The notes under the pieces: model-generated
Told to the model about the DNA's origin: nothing
Seen by the model: the letters and a program-made list of their open reading frames with translations, nothing else
The model's database searches: none
Position numbers and translations under genes: made by a program
Source: Oceaniovalibus sp. ACAM 378
GTDB taxonomy: Bacteria; Pseudomonadota; Alphaproteobacteria; Rhodobacterales; Rhodobacteraceae
NCBI RefSeq assembly: GCF_008085915.1
Contig: NZ_VSJK01000005.1
Coordinates: forward strand, 264,838 to 328,837
Direction of reading: 5' to 3'
DNA length: 64,000 bases
In this document: piece after piece, positions 46,035 through 60,489 of the stretch
Layout of the letters: each line of letters starts with the position of its first letter
Position numbering within the stretch: position 1 is the first letter of the stretch

Positions 46035-46050
46035 AGGTATTAGAATACCT
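46035..46050. promoter_or_regulatory. AT-rich palindrome between rplM and speD
   Basis: The perfect palindrome AGGTATT-AG-AATACCT lies in the 330-nt divergent gap 45906-46235, which otherwise shows no gene. It could be an operator for either direction; the 2-nt spacer makes an RNA hairpin unlikely. No regulator is assigned. Confidence 0.4.
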
Positions 46051-46235
46051 CCAATCAACCGGCATTTTCGCACCCCGGTGGCGGATCTTTTTGCCACTGC
46101 GCAGACAAAGGGCTTGCAACAGGGGGCCGGGGATCATAGGTGGAGCGTTCGTGCGGGACCGATCCTAACCTCGACAAACCGGGGGGGCGCTAAGGGACCA
46201 CGGATTTCAATCTGCTGGAACAAAGGGGATAGGCC

Positions 46236-46748
46236 ATGAATGGCTCCAACCTCTTTCAACTGGGGATCGGTCTGGAGACTGGCGCCCAAGAGGAAGAAAA
46301 ACGCAGCAACACCGCTGCGCAAACCGACAACATGCGTGACGTGCTTGACACGGACCGCGACGATCACTTCATTCGCCGCGACGGCAAGGTTTTTGCCGGC
46401 ACGCATCTGATTATCGAAGTCGTGAACGGTCACGGACTGGATGATGAAGCGCGCATCCAACAGGCGTTTCGCGATTCCGTCGAATTGTGCGGCGCGACCC
46501 TGCTGCATATCCACACTCACAAGTTTTCGCCTCAGGGCGTAAGCGGCGTGGCTGTTTTGGCTGAATCGCACATCTCGGTGCACACATGGCCCGAAATCGG
46601 CTATGGCGCGTTCGACGTGTTCATGTGCGGCGACGCCAACCCATGGCGCGCTGTCGATGTGTTGAAATCCGCATTTGCGACAGATGACGTGCGGGTGCGC
46701 GAACTGTTGCGCGGCGACGGATTGGTTACCGACACGGTCGCCGCCTGA
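46236..46748 (+). CDS. speD: S-adenosylmethionine decarboxylase proenzyme
   Basis: A 170-residue proenzyme of the prokaryotic class. Self-cleavage between Glu110 and Ser111 in LAESHISVHTWPE makes the pyruvoyl cofactor; HIHTHKFSPQGVSGV and FDVFMCGD flank it. It is longer than the minimal ~120-residue form because of a polar N-terminus (about 45 residues). Supplies decarboxylated SAM for speE, the next gene. Confidence 0.93.
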   Translation: MNGSNLFQLGIGLETGAQEEEKRSNTAAQTDNMRDVLDTDRDDHFIRRDGKVFAGTHLIIEVVNGHGLDDEARIQQAFRDSVELCGATLLHIHTHKFSPQGVSGVAVLAESHISVHTWPEIGYGAFDVFMCGDANPWRAVDVLKSAFATDDVRVRELLRGDGLVTDTVAA

Positions 46749-46758
46749 CCTGCCGATC

Positions 46759-46804
46759 TTCCGGTCGCGTCTCACGCCTGAACCCGTGCGAGACGCGACC
46801 GGAA
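46759..46804 (+). promoter_or_regulatory. Long hairpin between speD and speE
   Basis: A perfect 15-bp stem, TTCCGGTCGCGTCTC paired with GAGACGCGACCGGAA, with a 16-nt loop. No U-run follows, so simple termination is unlikely; it may tune speE relative to speD through mRNA stability, processing or attenuation. Confidence 0.7.
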
Positions 46805-46830
46805 AACTGTCAAAGCGAAGGAACACCGCC

Positions 46831-47685
46831 ATGACCACCCTGCCCGGCTGGACCCTTGAGCGTCTGCATGACGACCATGCGCAGGCATTGCGCGAATCCC
46901 GCGTGCTCTATGACAGCCAGACCGAGCATCAGCGTCTTCGGGTGTTCGAAAACCCAACTTTCGGACGCATTCTGACGCTGGACAATGTGGTGCAGGTGAC
47001 GACGCGCGACAATTTCATCTATCACGAAATGCTGACCCATGTGCCGCTTCTCGCTCATGGCGAAGCGAAACGGGTGCTGATCATCGGCGGCGGTGACGGC
47101 GGCATGGCACGCGAAGTGCTGCGCCATACCAGCGTCGAACATGTCACGATGGTTGAAATCGATGCAGGTGTGGTGGAATTCTGCCGTGAATATCTGCCCG
47201 ATATTTCTGCTGGTGCCTTTGACGATCCGCGCCTGCATCTGACAATCGACGATGGCGCCGCCTTTATGCGGTCCACCTCCGACAGGTTCGATGTAATTAT
47301 CGTGGATTCCACCGACCCCGTCGGCCCGGGCGAGGTTCTTTTCACCGACACCTTCTATGGCCATGCCCACCGCGCACTCAATCCCGGTGGCATCCTTGTG
47401 ACGCAGAACGGTGTGCCCTTCCTGCAGGGGGCAGAGCTGACCAACACGATGCGCGCCTTCAAAGCGTTGTTCGCCGACAGCACCTGCTATCTGGCGACGG
47501 TGCCGACCTATGCGGGGGGACCGATGGCATTCGGCTGGGGCACCGATGGCACGGCGCGGCAGGTCACGGTGGAGACGCTGGCCCAACGCTTCCAAGCGGC
47601 CGAGATCGCCACCGATTACTATACGCCCGAGGTGCACAAAGGCGCCTTTGCCCTGCCCGGCTATGTCGCGCGGCTGCTGCCCTGA
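46831..47685 (+). CDS. speE: Spermidine synthase
   Basis: A 284-residue aminopropyltransferase joining decarboxylated SAM and putrescine. Motifs: VLIIGGGDGGMAREVLRH (dcSAM site), VEIDAGVVEFCREYLP, IIVDSTDPVGPGEVLF (catalytic Asp). Start ATG 46831 follows AAAGCGAAGG; the longer frame from 46675 overlaps speD and is not used. Confidence 0.95.
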   Translation: MTTLPGWTLERLHDDHAQALRESRVLYDSQTEHQRLRVFENPTFGRILTLDNVVQVTTRDNFIYHEMLTHVPLLAHGEAKRVLIIGGGDGGMAREVLRHTSVEHVTMVEIDAGVVEFCREYLPDISAGAFDDPRLHLTIDDGAAFMRSTSDRFDVIIVDSTDPVGPGEVLFTDTFYGHAHRALNPGGILVTQNGVPFLQGAELTNTMRAFKALFADSTCYLATVPTYAGGPMAFGWGTDGTARQVTVETLAQRFQAAEIATDYYTPEVHKGAFALPGYVARLLP

Positions 47686-47716
47686 TCTCCCGGGCCGTGC
47701 GATTTACCCGCCGGTG

Positions 47717-47986
47717 TTAGTGCAGGGTGAATTCGCCGGTGACATTGCGCCACTCACCCGACGCAATCATCTTGCGATGGGTGAACCGCACCGAATGCAA
47801 TTTTCCCTCGATCTCTTCCTGCCAGAATTCAATGAACTTGAACAGACGCGGATGGTCCGGTGCGACGTCATAGTCTTGCCAGACGAAAGTGTTGAGAACA
47901 CTATGAAAATCCGGCATCCGGTAGAACATTTCAGCCGTCGTCAGCCCGTATCCCTTGAGCATCATTTCGGTTTCAGACATCGCCAT
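47717..47986 (-). CDS. Usg family protein
   Basis: An 89-residue protein matching the Usg family (GYGLTTAEMFYRMPDFHSVLNTFVWQDYDVAPDHPRLFKFIEFW in pieces), conserved in alphaproteobacteria and of unknown function; first noted near tryptophan genes. Start: ATG 47986 lies about 7 nt after GAAAGG; an ATG at 47992 is too close and the frame to 48064 is too long. It is convergent with speE. Confidence 0.82.
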   Translation of the reverse strand: MAMSETEMMLKGYGLTTAEMFYRMPDFHSVLNTFVWQDYDVAPDHPRLFKFIEFWQEEIEGKLHSVRFTHRKMIASGEWRNVTGEFTLH

Positions 47987-48177
47987 GGTCATGCCTTTCG
48001 ATTGCCTCATAAAGAAATTATGACAGACCTGAATTACTTTGCAATAAAAACAATGTGTTATCACTCAACACTGCTGGCTGCCGGTACAATCGCCGGGCAG
48101 CCATTGCACGCCACGTGAACGCTCTGGTATACCCTTCATAACGCCAAATTAGGTTATCCCGAGGAGCAGCGGGCAAC

Positions 48178-50934
48178 GTGAACGATACACCGCAAACCCC
48201 CGAAAACGAAGACGAAATTCCGCCGGAACGCCCTGTCTATCATGGCGAGGTCATTTCGATCGCCGACGAGATGCGGAAATCGTTTCTCGACTATGCCATG
48301 TCGGTCATCGTGTCCCGCGCGATCCCTGACCTGCGTGACGGATTGAAACCTGTGCACCGGCGGATCCTTTATGCCATGCACGAAACCGGCAACACCCACG
48401 AGAAGTCTTATCGCAAATCGGCGCGCCCGGTTGGGGATGTGATGGGTAAATTCCACCCCCATGGCGACTCGGCGATCTATGAAGCGCTCGTGCGTATGGC
48501 CCAAGACTTTTCCATGTCCCTGCCTTTGCTCGACGGACAGGGCAACTTTGGCTCGATGGACGGCGATCCGGCCGCCGCGATGCGATATACCGAAGTCAGG
48601 ATGGACCGCCCGGCGCATTACCTGCTGGCGGACATCGAAAAAGACACGGTCGATTTTCAGGACAACTATGATGGCAAGGACCGTGAGCCCACCGTCCTTC
48701 CCGCACGGTTTCCCAACATGCTGGTCAATGGCGCGGGCGGCATCGCCGTCGGCATGGCCACCAACATCCCGCCGCACAATCTGGGCGAAGTGATCGATGC
48801 GACGCTTGCGCTGATCGGCGACCCCGACATGACGTCCGAGCAGTTGATGGAGATCGTGCCCGCGCCCGATTTTCCCACCGGCGGTCTTATCCTCGGTCGC
48901 TCTGGCGCGCGCAAAGCCTATCTCGAGGGGCGCGGCAGCGTCATCATCCGTGCGAAAACGCGGATCGAGGAGATCAGGAAAGACCGCTATGCCATTGTTC
49001 TCGATGAGATTCCTTATCAGGTGAACAAGGCCTCCATGATCGAGAAGATTGCCGAACTGGTACGTGACAAACGGCTTGAGGGCATTTCAAGCGTCCAGGA
49101 CGAATCTGATCGGATCGGCATACGTGTGGTGATCGAGTTGAAACGCGATGCCACGCCCGAAGTGGTCCTGAACCAGCTGTTCCGTTTCACCCAGATGCAG
49201 ACTCACTTTGGCTGCAACATGCTGGCCCTGAACGGCGGGCGCCCAGAGCAATTGACGCTGCGCGACTTCCTGACAAGCTTTATCACCTTCCGCGAAGAAG
49301 TCGTGGCGCGCCGCACCGCTTATGAATTGCGCAAAGCGCGCGAACGCAGCCATATCCTGTGCGGTCTGGCTGTCGCCGTGTCAAACGTCGATGAGGTGGT
49401 CGCGACCATCCGCGCAAGCGCCGACGCGCCGGAAGCCCGGCACAAATTGATGGAACGCGCCTGGCCTGCCCATGAAATCGCGTCCTATATCCGCCTGATC
49501 GATGATCCAAGCCACACGGTGAACGAGGACGGAACCTATCATCTGTCGGAAATTCAGGCCCGTGCCATCCTTGAGTTGCGGTTGCAGCGTCTGACCCAGA
49601 TCGGCGTCAAGGAAGTGACCGACGAGCTTGAGGAATTGGCCGCGAAAATAAGGGATTACCTCGACATCCTCAGATCCCGCGAGCGGATTATGGAGATCAT
49701 CTCGACCGAGCTGCAAGAGATCAGGGATCTGTTCGCTGTGCCCCGCCGCACCGAAATCGTCGATTGGGCCGGCGACCTGGACGACGAAGATCTGATCGAA
49801 CGTGAAGACATGGTCGTGACGATTACCCAGACTGGATATATCAAGCGTACGCCGTTGGTCGACTTCCGCAGTCAACGTCGTGGCGGCAAGGGGATGTCAG
49901 GCGGCAGCCTGAAGGATGACGATGTCGTCACCACTCTGTTCGTCGCCAACACCCATACGCAGTTGTTGTTTTTCACAACAGACGGAATGGCTTACAAGCT
50001 CAAGACATGGCGCCTGCCGCTGGGTGGACGCACGTCGAAAGGCAAGGCGATCGTCAATATCTTGCCGATCCCGACCGGTGTATCGGTGGCCGCAATCATG
50101 CCGGTCGACCGGGACGAGGCCGATTGGAGCGAATTGCAAATCGTATTTGCAACTTCGGATGGCAGCGTGCGTCGAAACGCTCTGTCGGATTTCACCAACG
50201 TCAGGTCGAATGGCAAGATCGCCATGAAACTCCCTGAAAACGTTGAACTTGTGAATGCCCGCATCGCCAACGAAAATGACGATATGATGTTGGTGACGGC
50301 ATTGGGACGGGCGATCCGATTTGCCACAACCGCTGTCAGAGTGTTCAAGGGCCGCGATTCAACCGGCGTGCGCGGGATCCGTCTTGCCGAAGACGACCGC
50401 GTCGTTTCCATGGCGGTGATCCGCCACTTCAAGGCGACACCGGAAGAGCGGACAACCTATCTGAAGATGCGCCGCGCCATGGCCGGTCTGGCCGACGATG
50501 CCGAGAACGAAGATGAGGATCAAACCGCAGAAGCGACCGATTTCACCAACGAGCGCTATGCTGAAATGTCTGCGGCCGAGGATCTGATCCTGACAATCAC
50601 TTCAAGAGGGTCAGGCAAGCTTAGCTCCAGCCACGATTATCCTGTTCGCGGTCGCGGGGGCCAAGGGGTTTCGGCAATGGACCGGGCGATGCGCGGTGGC
50701 AATCTGGTTGCGACATTCCCGGTCGATCTGGACGATCAGATCATGCTGGCGACTTCAAACGGACAGTCGATCCGCGTGCCCGTTGAAGGTATCTCATTCC
50801 GGTCGCGCGGCGCTGGCGGTGTCAAAGTGTTCAACACCGGCCCCGAAGAAGAAGTGGTCAGCGTCGCCAGAATCGCCGACCAAGGTGAAGAAGCCGAGGT
50901 CGAGGCCGACGGCTCTGACGTCGCACTGGAATGA
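48178..50934 (+). CDS. gyrA: DNA gyrase subunit A
   Basis: A 918-residue topoisomerase subunit. GTG start after GAGGAGCAG. Winged-helix core with [17 protein letters not shown] and the catalytic tyrosine in [10 protein letters not shown]; the C-terminal beta-pinwheel has the GyrA-box QRRGGKGM. The quinolone-relevant loop has Ser and Glu at positions equivalent to E. coli 83 and 87. The C-terminus is acidic ([15 protein letters not shown]). Introduces negative supercoils with GyrB, encoded elsewhere. Confidence 0.97.
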   Translation: MNDTPQTPENEDEIPPERPVYHGEVISIADEMRKSFLDYAMSVIVSRAIPDLRDGLKPVHRRILYAMHETGNTHEKSYRKSARPVGDVMGKFHPHGDSAIYEALVRMAQDFSMSLPLLDGQGNFGSMDGDPAAAMRYTEVRMDRPAHYLLADIEKDTVDFQDNYDGKDREPTVLPARFPNMLVNGAGGIAVGMATNIPPHNLGEVIDATLALIGDPDMTSEQLMEIVPAPDFPTGGLILGRSGARKAYLEGRGSVIIRAKTRIEEIRKDRYAIVLDEIPYQVNKASMIEKIAELVRDKRLEGISSVQDESDRIGIRVVIELKRDATPEVVLNQLFRFTQMQTHFGCNMLALNGGRPEQLTLRDFLTSFITFREEVVARRTAYELRKARERSHILCGLAVAVSNVDEVVATIRASADAPEARHKLMERAWPAHEIASYIRLIDDPSHTVNEDGTYHLSEIQARAILELRLQRLTQIGVKEVTDELEELAAKIRDYLDILRSRERIMEIISTELQEIRDLFAVPRRTEIVDWAGDLDDEDLIEREDMVVTITQTGYIKRTPLVDFRSQRRGGKGMSGGSLKDDDVVTTLFVANTHTQLLFFTTDGMAYKLKTWRLPLGGRTSKGKAIVNILPIPTGVSVAAIMPVDRDEADWSELQIVFATSDGSVRRNALSDFTNVRSNGKIAMKLPENVELVNARIANENDDMMLVTALGRAIRFATTAVRVFKGRDSTGVRGIRLAEDDRVVSMAVIRHFKATPEERTTYLKMRRAMAGLADDAENEDEDQTAEATDFTNERYAEMSAAEDLILTITSRGSGKLSSSHDYPVRGRGGQGVSAMDRAMRGGNLVATFPVDLDDQIMLATSNGQSIRVPVEGISFRSRGAGGVKVFNTGPEEEVVSVARIADQGEEAEVEADGSDVALE

Positions 50935-51012
50935 TTGCATGATAATCCGGCGCCAACGCCCTTTGGGGCTGGTGCCGGACCATCCTGAGCAATCGGTACC
51001 ATCGACAGATTT

Positions 51013-51037
51013 CGCGGGCCTTTCCTTTTCGCCCGCG
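51013..51037 (+). terminator. Stem-loop between gyrA and trmFO
   Basis: A 7-bp CGCGGGC/GCCCGCG stem with an 11-nt pyrimidine-rich loop lies 79 nt past gyrA and 19 nt before the trmFO start. It may end the gyrA transcript or sit in the trmFO leader. Confidence 0.45.
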
Positions 51038-51055
51038 CAAGGCTAGATCGCAGGC

Positions 51056-52405
51056 ATGGATACACTCAACATCATCGGCGGCGGCATGGCCGGATCCGAG
51101 GCCGCGTGGCAGGCTGCAAACGCAGGCCTCAACGTGGTGCTTCACGAAATGCGCCCTTCTGTCGGAACTTTCGCCCACCGAACCGGACATCTGGCCGAAA
51201 TGGTCTGTTCCAATTCGTTTCGCTCGGACGATGACGAACAGAATGCGGTGGGATTGCTACATTGGGAGATGCGCGCGGCGGGCGGGCTGATCATGGACGT
51301 CGCGAACGATCATCGCTTGCCAGCAGGAGGCGCGCTGGCGGTGGATCGCGATCCGTTTGCAGAAACGGTCACTCGACGCTTGACAGATCACCCGAAGATC
51401 ACCCTGCAAGGGTCTGAAATTACTTCGCTTCCCACCGAAGGACATTGGATTATCGCCACCGGGCCGCTGACCTCAGGCGCTTTGGCTGAATCGATCCGTA
51501 CCGAAACCGGAGCCGATGCTCTGGCATTTTTCGACGCCATCGCACCCATCGTCCACGCCGAAAGCGTAGATATGTCAGTGGCATGGCGGCAGTCCCGCTA
51601 TGACAAAGGCGATACAGAGGACGAGCGGACTGCCTATCTTAATTGCCCGATGGACAAAGCGACCTACGAAGCCTTCATCGACGCTCTTCTCGCCTCTGAA
51701 AAGACCGAATTTCACGCGGGCGAAACTGCGGGTTATTTCGACGGATGCCTGCCGATCGAAGTGATGGCAGAACGTGGCCGCGAGACATTGCGATTTGGTC
51801 CGATGAAGCCCATTGGATTGACCAACGCCCATCGTCCCGACGCCAAACCCTATGCCGTCGTACAACTGCGCCGCGACAACAAGTTGGGAACACTTTACAA
51901 TATCGTCGGCTTTCAAACCAAGATGAAGTATGGCGCGCAAACTGCTGTTTTCAAGATGATTCCCGGCTTGCAGGATGCCAGTTTCGCCCGGTTGGGCGGC
52001 ATCCACCGAAATACCTTTCTCAACGCGCCGACGCTTCTTGATGATCAGTTGCGATTGAAATCGCGCCCGAATATCCGCTTTGCCGGACAGATCACTGGCG
52101 TCGAAGGCTATGTCGAATCCGCCGCCATGGGTTTGCTTGCGGCGCGGCTGGCAGTGGCCGAACTGACCGGTCAGGCGTTGCCCCCAGTGCCTGCGACCAC
52201 TGCCACAGGTGCGCTGATGACGCATATCACCGGCGGAGCTGATGCGAAGACATTCCAACCGATGAACGTAAATTTCGGGCTGTTTCCGCCGGTTGAAGGG
52301 CTGAAATCAGGACGCCGCGGGCGTCGCGACCGTTACAAAGCCTATACCGACCGGGCCAAAGCCGATTGGCTGGACTGGCTTGCATCGGATCGGGTGCCCG
52401 CCTGA
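51056..52405 (+). CDS. trmFO: Folate-dependent tRNA uracil-54 methyltransferase
   Basis: A 449-residue FAD enzyme that makes ribothymidine at U54 of tRNA using methylenetetrahydrofolate. FAD loop [51 protein letters not shown], FVSNxLADSP-like C-terminal region replaced by [22 protein letters not shown]. Length and motifs are normal for the family. Its end overlaps the gluQ frame. Confidence 0.95.
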   Translation: MDTLNIIGGGMAGSEAAWQAANAGLNVVLHEMRPSVGTFAHRTGHLAEMVCSNSFRSDDDEQNAVGLLHWEMRAAGGLIMDVANDHRLPAGGALAVDRDPFAETVTRRLTDHPKITLQGSEITSLPTEGHWIIATGPLTSGALAESIRTETGADALAFFDAIAPIVHAESVDMSVAWRQSRYDKGDTEDERTAYLNCPMDKATYEAFIDALLASEKTEFHAGETAGYFDGCLPIEVMAERGRETLRFGPMKPIGLTNAHRPDAKPYAVVQLRRDNKLGTLYNIVGFQTKMKYGAQTAVFKMIPGLQDASFARLGGIHRNTFLNAPTLLDDQLRLKSRPNIRFAGQITGVEGYVESAAMGLLAARLAVAELTGQALPPVPATTATGALMTHITGGADAKTFQPMNVNFGLFPPVEGLKSGRRGRRDRYKAYTDRAKADWLDWLASDRVPA

Positions 52406-53271
52406 TCACCCGTTTCGCCCCGTCACCTACCGGGCCTCTGCACCTTGGCCATGCTTTTTCCGCCATTTTGGCGCATGATATGGCCGTTGCGGCCGGCGGT
52501 AGGTTCCTCTTGCGTATCGAGGACATCGATCAAAGCCGCGCCCGCCCGGAATGGGAGGCGCAGATCTTCGACGATCTCGCCTGGCTCGGCCTGACCTGGC
52601 CAGAACCGGTGATGCGGCAGTCCGATCGGCTGAAGATATATCGTGACAGTCTTAACTCTTTGTGGACGCGCAACGCGATATACGCCTGTACCTGCAACCG
52701 GCGCGACATTCTCGAAGCTGCGGGTGCACCACAGGAAGGCGCGCATCCGGTCACCGGGCCCGATGGCGTTGTCTATCCGGGCACCTGTCGCACGGCAGGA
52801 GCGCATATCACGGGCGCTCCGCTTCCCGACCAAGCACTGCGGCTGAGAATGGAAGAAGCGACCGGCGACAATTTGACCTCCTCCCTCCGGTTCACCGAAA
52901 CCGGAGCCGGGCCAGATAGCGAAACCGGAAATATTCGGTTCGGGAAAGAGATTCGCAGCAGCATCGGCGATATTGTTCTGGCCCGGCGCGATATGGGCAC
53001 GTCATACCACCTGTCGGTCGTTCTGGACGATGCGGCACAGGGCATCACCCATGTCGTGCGCGGCAATGATCTTTTCGAGGCGACGAAAATTCATGTGGTC
53101 CTACAACACCTTCTGGGACTGCCGACGCCGGTCTATCATCATCATCACCTGATCCGCGACGCAACAGGCCGGCGTCTGGCAAAGCGAGACGACGATCGCG
53201 CACTTTGCAAATTCCGCGCAGAGGGCGCCAGCCCTGCCGATATCCGCCATATGGTGGGTCTTGGCGCCTGA
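52366..53271 (+). CDS. gluQ: Glutamyl-Q tRNA(Asp) synthetase
   Basis: A 301-residue class I synthetase-like enzyme that loads glutamate onto queuosine-34 of tRNA(Asp). [15 protein letters not shown] carries the HIGH-like motif; [18 protein letters not shown] and [14 protein letters not shown] (KMSKS-like) follow. It lacks the anticodon-binding C-terminus of full GltX. The start is uncertain: TTG 52366 overlaps trmFO by 40 nt, whereas family proteins usually begin just before RFAPSPTG, about codon 13. Confidence 0.9.
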   Translation: MAGLACIGSGARLITRFAPSPTGPLHLGHAFSAILAHDMAVAAGGRFLLRIEDIDQSRARPEWEAQIFDDLAWLGLTWPEPVMRQSDRLKIYRDSLNSLWTRNAIYACTCNRRDILEAAGAPQEGAHPVTGPDGVVYPGTCRTAGAHITGAPLPDQALRLRMEEATGDNLTSSLRFTETGAGPDSETGNIRFGKEIRSSIGDIVLARRDMGTSYHLSVVLDDAAQGITHVVRGNDLFEATKIHVVLQHLLGLPTPVYHHHHLIRDATGRRLAKRDDDRALCKFRAEGASPADIRHMVGLGA

Positions 53272-53274
53272 TGT

Positions 53275-53637
53275 TCAGGTCGGCATGGGAGCCGACAATT
53301 CCACCTCGTCGCCCTCGCGCAGAGCGGTGTAAAAACAGCTTCGGCGATTGGTGTGGCAGGCCGGTCCAGTCTGATCCACCAATGCCAAAAGGCAATCCCG
53401 GTCGCAATCAATGCGCAATTCGACCAGGTGCTGCACATGGCCGCTGCTTTCACCCTTGATCCAGTAGGATTGGCGCGAGCGCGACCAATAGGTGACACGC
53501 CCGGTTTCCAGGGTTTTCTCTACCGCAGCGGCGTTCATCCAGGCGAGCATCAACACCTCGCCACTGGTCGCGTCCTGCGCGATGACCGGCAACAGGCCGT
53601 CGGCGTTAAAGCTGAGCGAGGCGGGATCGAATGGCAT
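53275..53637 (-). CDS. hisI: Phosphoribosyl-AMP cyclohydrolase
   Basis: A 120-residue zinc enzyme of histidine biosynthesis opening the ring of PR-AMP. Motifs VLMLAWMNAAAVEKTLETG, SRQSYWIKGESSGHVQ, DCDRDCLLALVDQTGPACH and NRRSCFY are present. Single-domain form, not fused to HisE. Tail-to-tail with gluQ only 3 nt away. Confidence 0.95.
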   Translation of the reverse strand: MPFDPASLSFNADGLLPVIAQDATSGEVLMLAWMNAAAVEKTLETGRVTYWSRSRQSYWIKGESSGHVQHLVELRIDCDRDCLLALVDQTGPACHTNRRSCFYTALREGDEVELSAPMPT

Positions 53638-53705
53638 GGCGCACCTTTTCCTTTAAGGGGATGCGGACTATCTAGGACATGATGGCGCCAAGCGAAAGCG
53701 AACGA

Positions 53706-54155
53706 ATGTCCGACAGCGATCTGATCAAACTTTATTCCGGGCGTATTTTGGCGCTAGCTGCCGATATGCCGCTGACCGAACCGCTGGATCATGCAGACGG
53801 ATCGGCGCGCAAACGCTCGCCATTGTGCGGATCGACGGTTTCGGTGCAGCTGCGCATGGAAAACGACCGGATCGCGGCCTATTCGCAAGACGTCAAAGCA
53901 TGCGCTTTGGGTCAGGCGGCGGCATCGGTTGTCGGCAGCAACATCATCGGGCGCAACAGGGCCGAGGTTGAACAGGCGCGGGACGAATTGAAGGCGATGT
54001 TGAAATCCGCAGGACCGGTGCCCGCACCGCCATTCGAAGGGTTGGCCGTGTTGGAACCAGCCAAGGATTTCAAGAACCGCCATGCCTCGATCATGTTGGC
54101 ACTGGACGCGACGATCGAAGCGTTGGACGCGGTCGAAAAAACCGTTTGCGCCTGA
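53706..54155 (+). CDS. Iron-sulfur cluster scaffold-like protein (NifU/IscU type)
   Basis: A 149-residue protein of the NifU-like N-terminal family: DLIKLYSGRILALAADM, SPLCGSTVSVQL and VKACALGQAAASV place two of the cluster-binding cysteines, with a third cysteine only near the C-terminus (KTVCA). Likely assembles or carries iron-sulfur clusters. Start ATG 53706 is used; ATG 53679 is possible. Divergent from hisI. Confidence 0.82.
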   Translation: MSDSDLIKLYSGRILALAADMPLTEPLDHADGSARKRSPLCGSTVSVQLRMENDRIAAYSQDVKACALGQAAASVVGSNIIGRNRAEVEQARDELKAMLKSAGPVPAPPFEGLAVLEPAKDFKNRHASIMLALDATIEALDAVEKTVCA

Positions 54156-54283
54156 GAGATCGGCAATCGGCGGGTTTGATGGCCTTTCGACCCGCGATGT
54201 ACCCGCCTCCGGATCTGAATTGCAGGACTGTGGGCGATCAAGAGTGCGCCACGGCATCGTCCGACACTCTTTGCCCGAAAGAT

Positions 54284-54321
54284 AAAAAAAGCGCCGCACA
54301 TCCCGGTCGGGATGGCGGCGC
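54284..54321 (-). terminator. Rho-independent terminator on the minus strand
   Basis: GCGCCGC-A-CATCCC pairs with GGGATG-GCGGCGC around a 4-nt loop, followed on the minus strand by seven Ts. The only gene just upstream on that strand is the 39-residue protein, which supports that gene being real. The rest of 54156-54464 shows no gene. Confidence 0.85.
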
Positions 54322-54464
54322 AAGTAAGCGTTCGTCATAGGCGCGGGGCAACCCGGATCAAGAGGCAGAACCGGGAACAGGCAGTCAGAACAGCATCTTC
54401 AGTGGGGACAGTGGGATGCAGACCCGGCGCGACGAACAGCAGGCAGTCGTGAAATCAAATCCCT

Positions 54465-54584
54465 CTATGTAAGGCCGGGCAAATACAGCCCGGCAAACAG
54501 CAAAACAACCAGAGCAAAGGCGCCTACGAAATCTTGAACCAAGGTGGTGGACCTTGTCATCACCGTTTTGATCTGTCGGATCAT
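54465..54584 (-). CDS. 39-residue single-helix membrane protein
   Basis: ATG 54584 follows GGAAACCGACG. The protein has a basic N-terminus (MIRQIKTVMTRSTTLVQDF) and one helix (GAFALVVLLFAGLYLPGLT) reaching the C-terminus. The layout resembles small membrane proteins I associate with Rhodobacteraceae. A terminator lies downstream and an operator-like inverted repeat upstream, so it has its own transcription unit although it is very short. Function unknown. Confidence 0.7.
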   Translation of the reverse strand: MIRQIKTVMTRSTTLVQDFVGAFALVVLLFAGLYLPGLT

Positions 54585-54610
54585 CGTCGGTTTCCTTTCC
54601 GGTTGCTTCT

Positions 54611-54681
54611 CTTTGTTGCACCTTTGTTCTCATATCACAGAAAGCCTGTAAAGAACTTTATGAGAACAAAACGGAACAAAG
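54611..54681 (-). promoter_or_regulatory. Inverted TTTGTTC repeats upstream of the small membrane protein
   Basis: CTTTGTTGCACCTTTGTTCTCA (54611-54632, given here in two words: CTTTGTTGCAC and CTTTGTTCTCA) is mirrored by TGAGAACAAAAC-GGAACAAAG at 54661-54681. The left copy contains GTTG-N7-GTTC (54615-54629), one mismatch from the alphaproteobacterial LexA box GTTC-N7-GTTC; the right copy has GAAC-N6-GAAC. It lies between recG and the small gene. LexA control is a hypothesis. Confidence 0.5.
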
Positions 54682-54683
54682 TG

Positions 54684-59174
<4,491 letters not shown>

Positions 59175-59674
59175 GTCATTATAAATGCGCAAAATCAACG
59201 CGTTGAACTCAATTATTTCAAAGACAAACCGAATACAAAGCGTGAATTTTGAAACAGCAGTTTCACCAACCCAAAGAGCGTCCCACATTCGATACATAGG
59301 AGATCGACATGAGCGATTGCCACTCGACGCGTGTGATGCATAGAGCGCAGGTTCACACAGATTCACCGCCAGGCGCATGAGCAACCCGATCGTCGAACGG
59401 AGCGCGGTCCCTCACTTACCCGCCCTGCACAAAGCGATATCGCGCGGACGCGCGCTCAATTTTCTGTACCATCCCCGCGAACGTCACAGACACATAATTA
59501 GAACAGTATTCGAGAACTGTATCCGTATTGACAATAATTGGCGACATCCCTGTCTATATGTGCGTCTTTTTCAAAGCATGCGAAGATGATGGCCTGACGC
59601 TCATAATGCTGCGATCTGGTTGGGGAAGCGTCCGAGACAGAATATGCGTCGGACTGTTTTAAGGGGATAGAACG
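59175..59674. other. 500-nt junction region without a clear gene
   Basis: Several short frames are open but none is convincing. A TTGACA hexamer at 59528-59533 with a weak TGTCTA 17 nt later could be a promoter for the gene at 59675. The base composition is more AT-rich than the ligA side. Confidence 0.45.
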
Positions 59675-60106
59675 ATGGACTTTGAAAAAGTTACGACATT
59701 TGAGGTCCGGGGCTATACCCTTGAGGTGCGCACCAACCAAAAGAGAAATTTCTGGATCGGCGCAGTTTTGAAGGATGATGAATCAGTCCAAACTATCGCG
59801 GCATCTTCGTCTTTAGAACTGAGCAACCTATTCGCGGCTTGGACAACTTCCACCAAAGTCAGCATTGAGGCTCGCCCGTTCTTTGAGGTTGAAGGCTTCA
59901 CCTGCGAGATGACGACGGATCGTCGGCGAAATCTTTGGGTCGGCGCTGTGCGAAGGAATGGTGATATCGTTGACGTTCTCACCGCCGCGTCACGGACAGA
60001 ACTCGAAGAGATTTTTGTGGAATGGACAGTGGGAAAGCCGAAACACAGCTATACCGATGGCCCGACGCCGGTCATCGGCCCCGTATCCACCGCTCGATCG
60101 CTCTGA
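59675..60106 (+). CDS. Hypothetical protein made of two tandem ~55-residue repeats
   Basis: A 143-residue protein with a strong AAGGGG ribosome site before ATG 59675. Residues 9-58 and 69-118 are copies: FEVRGYTLEVRTNQKRNFWIGAV and FEVEGFTCEMTTDRRRNLWVGAV (in pieces), each followed by an alpha segment ending LFAAWTT or IFVEWTV. I recognise no family. The duplicated beta-beta-alpha unit suggests a small binding protein. Confidence 0.65.
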   Translation: MDFEKVTTFEVRGYTLEVRTNQKRNFWIGAVLKDDESVQTIAASSSLELSNLFAAWTTSTKVSIEARPFFEVEGFTCEMTTDRRRNLWVGAVRRNGDIVDVLTAASRTELEEIFVEWTVGKPKHSYTDGPTPVIGPVSTARSL

Positions 60107-60489
60107 GAAGACCCGATCGATCTGCGTCATCGATCTCTTCTTGATCCAGTAACGGCGGAAATATTTCCCGCTTGCCGGTTGTCCCCGCTTCATTACGAAG
60201 CCGCGATATCCGGATGGCCTTTTCGTTCCTTGATACGCCGCTCATCTAACCACCTTTCCGTGTGGACTGACTGCCAAATGAGGGGCAATCATGACGACAC
60301 TTGGGCGATGTACACCCGGAATCGGACTTCGGCGGAAACAGTCTTATTCCCGGCGGGGCATCAGCAGAGATTGGCCACATGTTTCGGCTCGCTGCTGCCC
60401 AATGGAAATGGTGATGGAAAGCCTTACATGGCCGGCAAAGGGCATGAGAATTGTTGAGGCAGTCCCTTCATCACCTTACGGAGTGCGAC
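60107..60489. other. 383-nt stretch without a recognisable gene
   Basis: No frame with a ribosome site and plausible protein was found; a reverse frame through here and beyond (to 61212) is a shadow. It separates two small hypothetical genes. Confidence 0.4.

Noticed and set aside
45906..46235. Possible SAM or polyamine riboswitch upstream of speD
   Set aside because: No known riboswitch fold could be recognised; only the AT-rich palindrome is listed, as a weak regulatory site.
54664..54677. GAAC-N6-GAAC as a full LexA box
   Set aside because: The spacer is 6 rather than 7 nt, so it is kept only as part of the wider inverted repeat.
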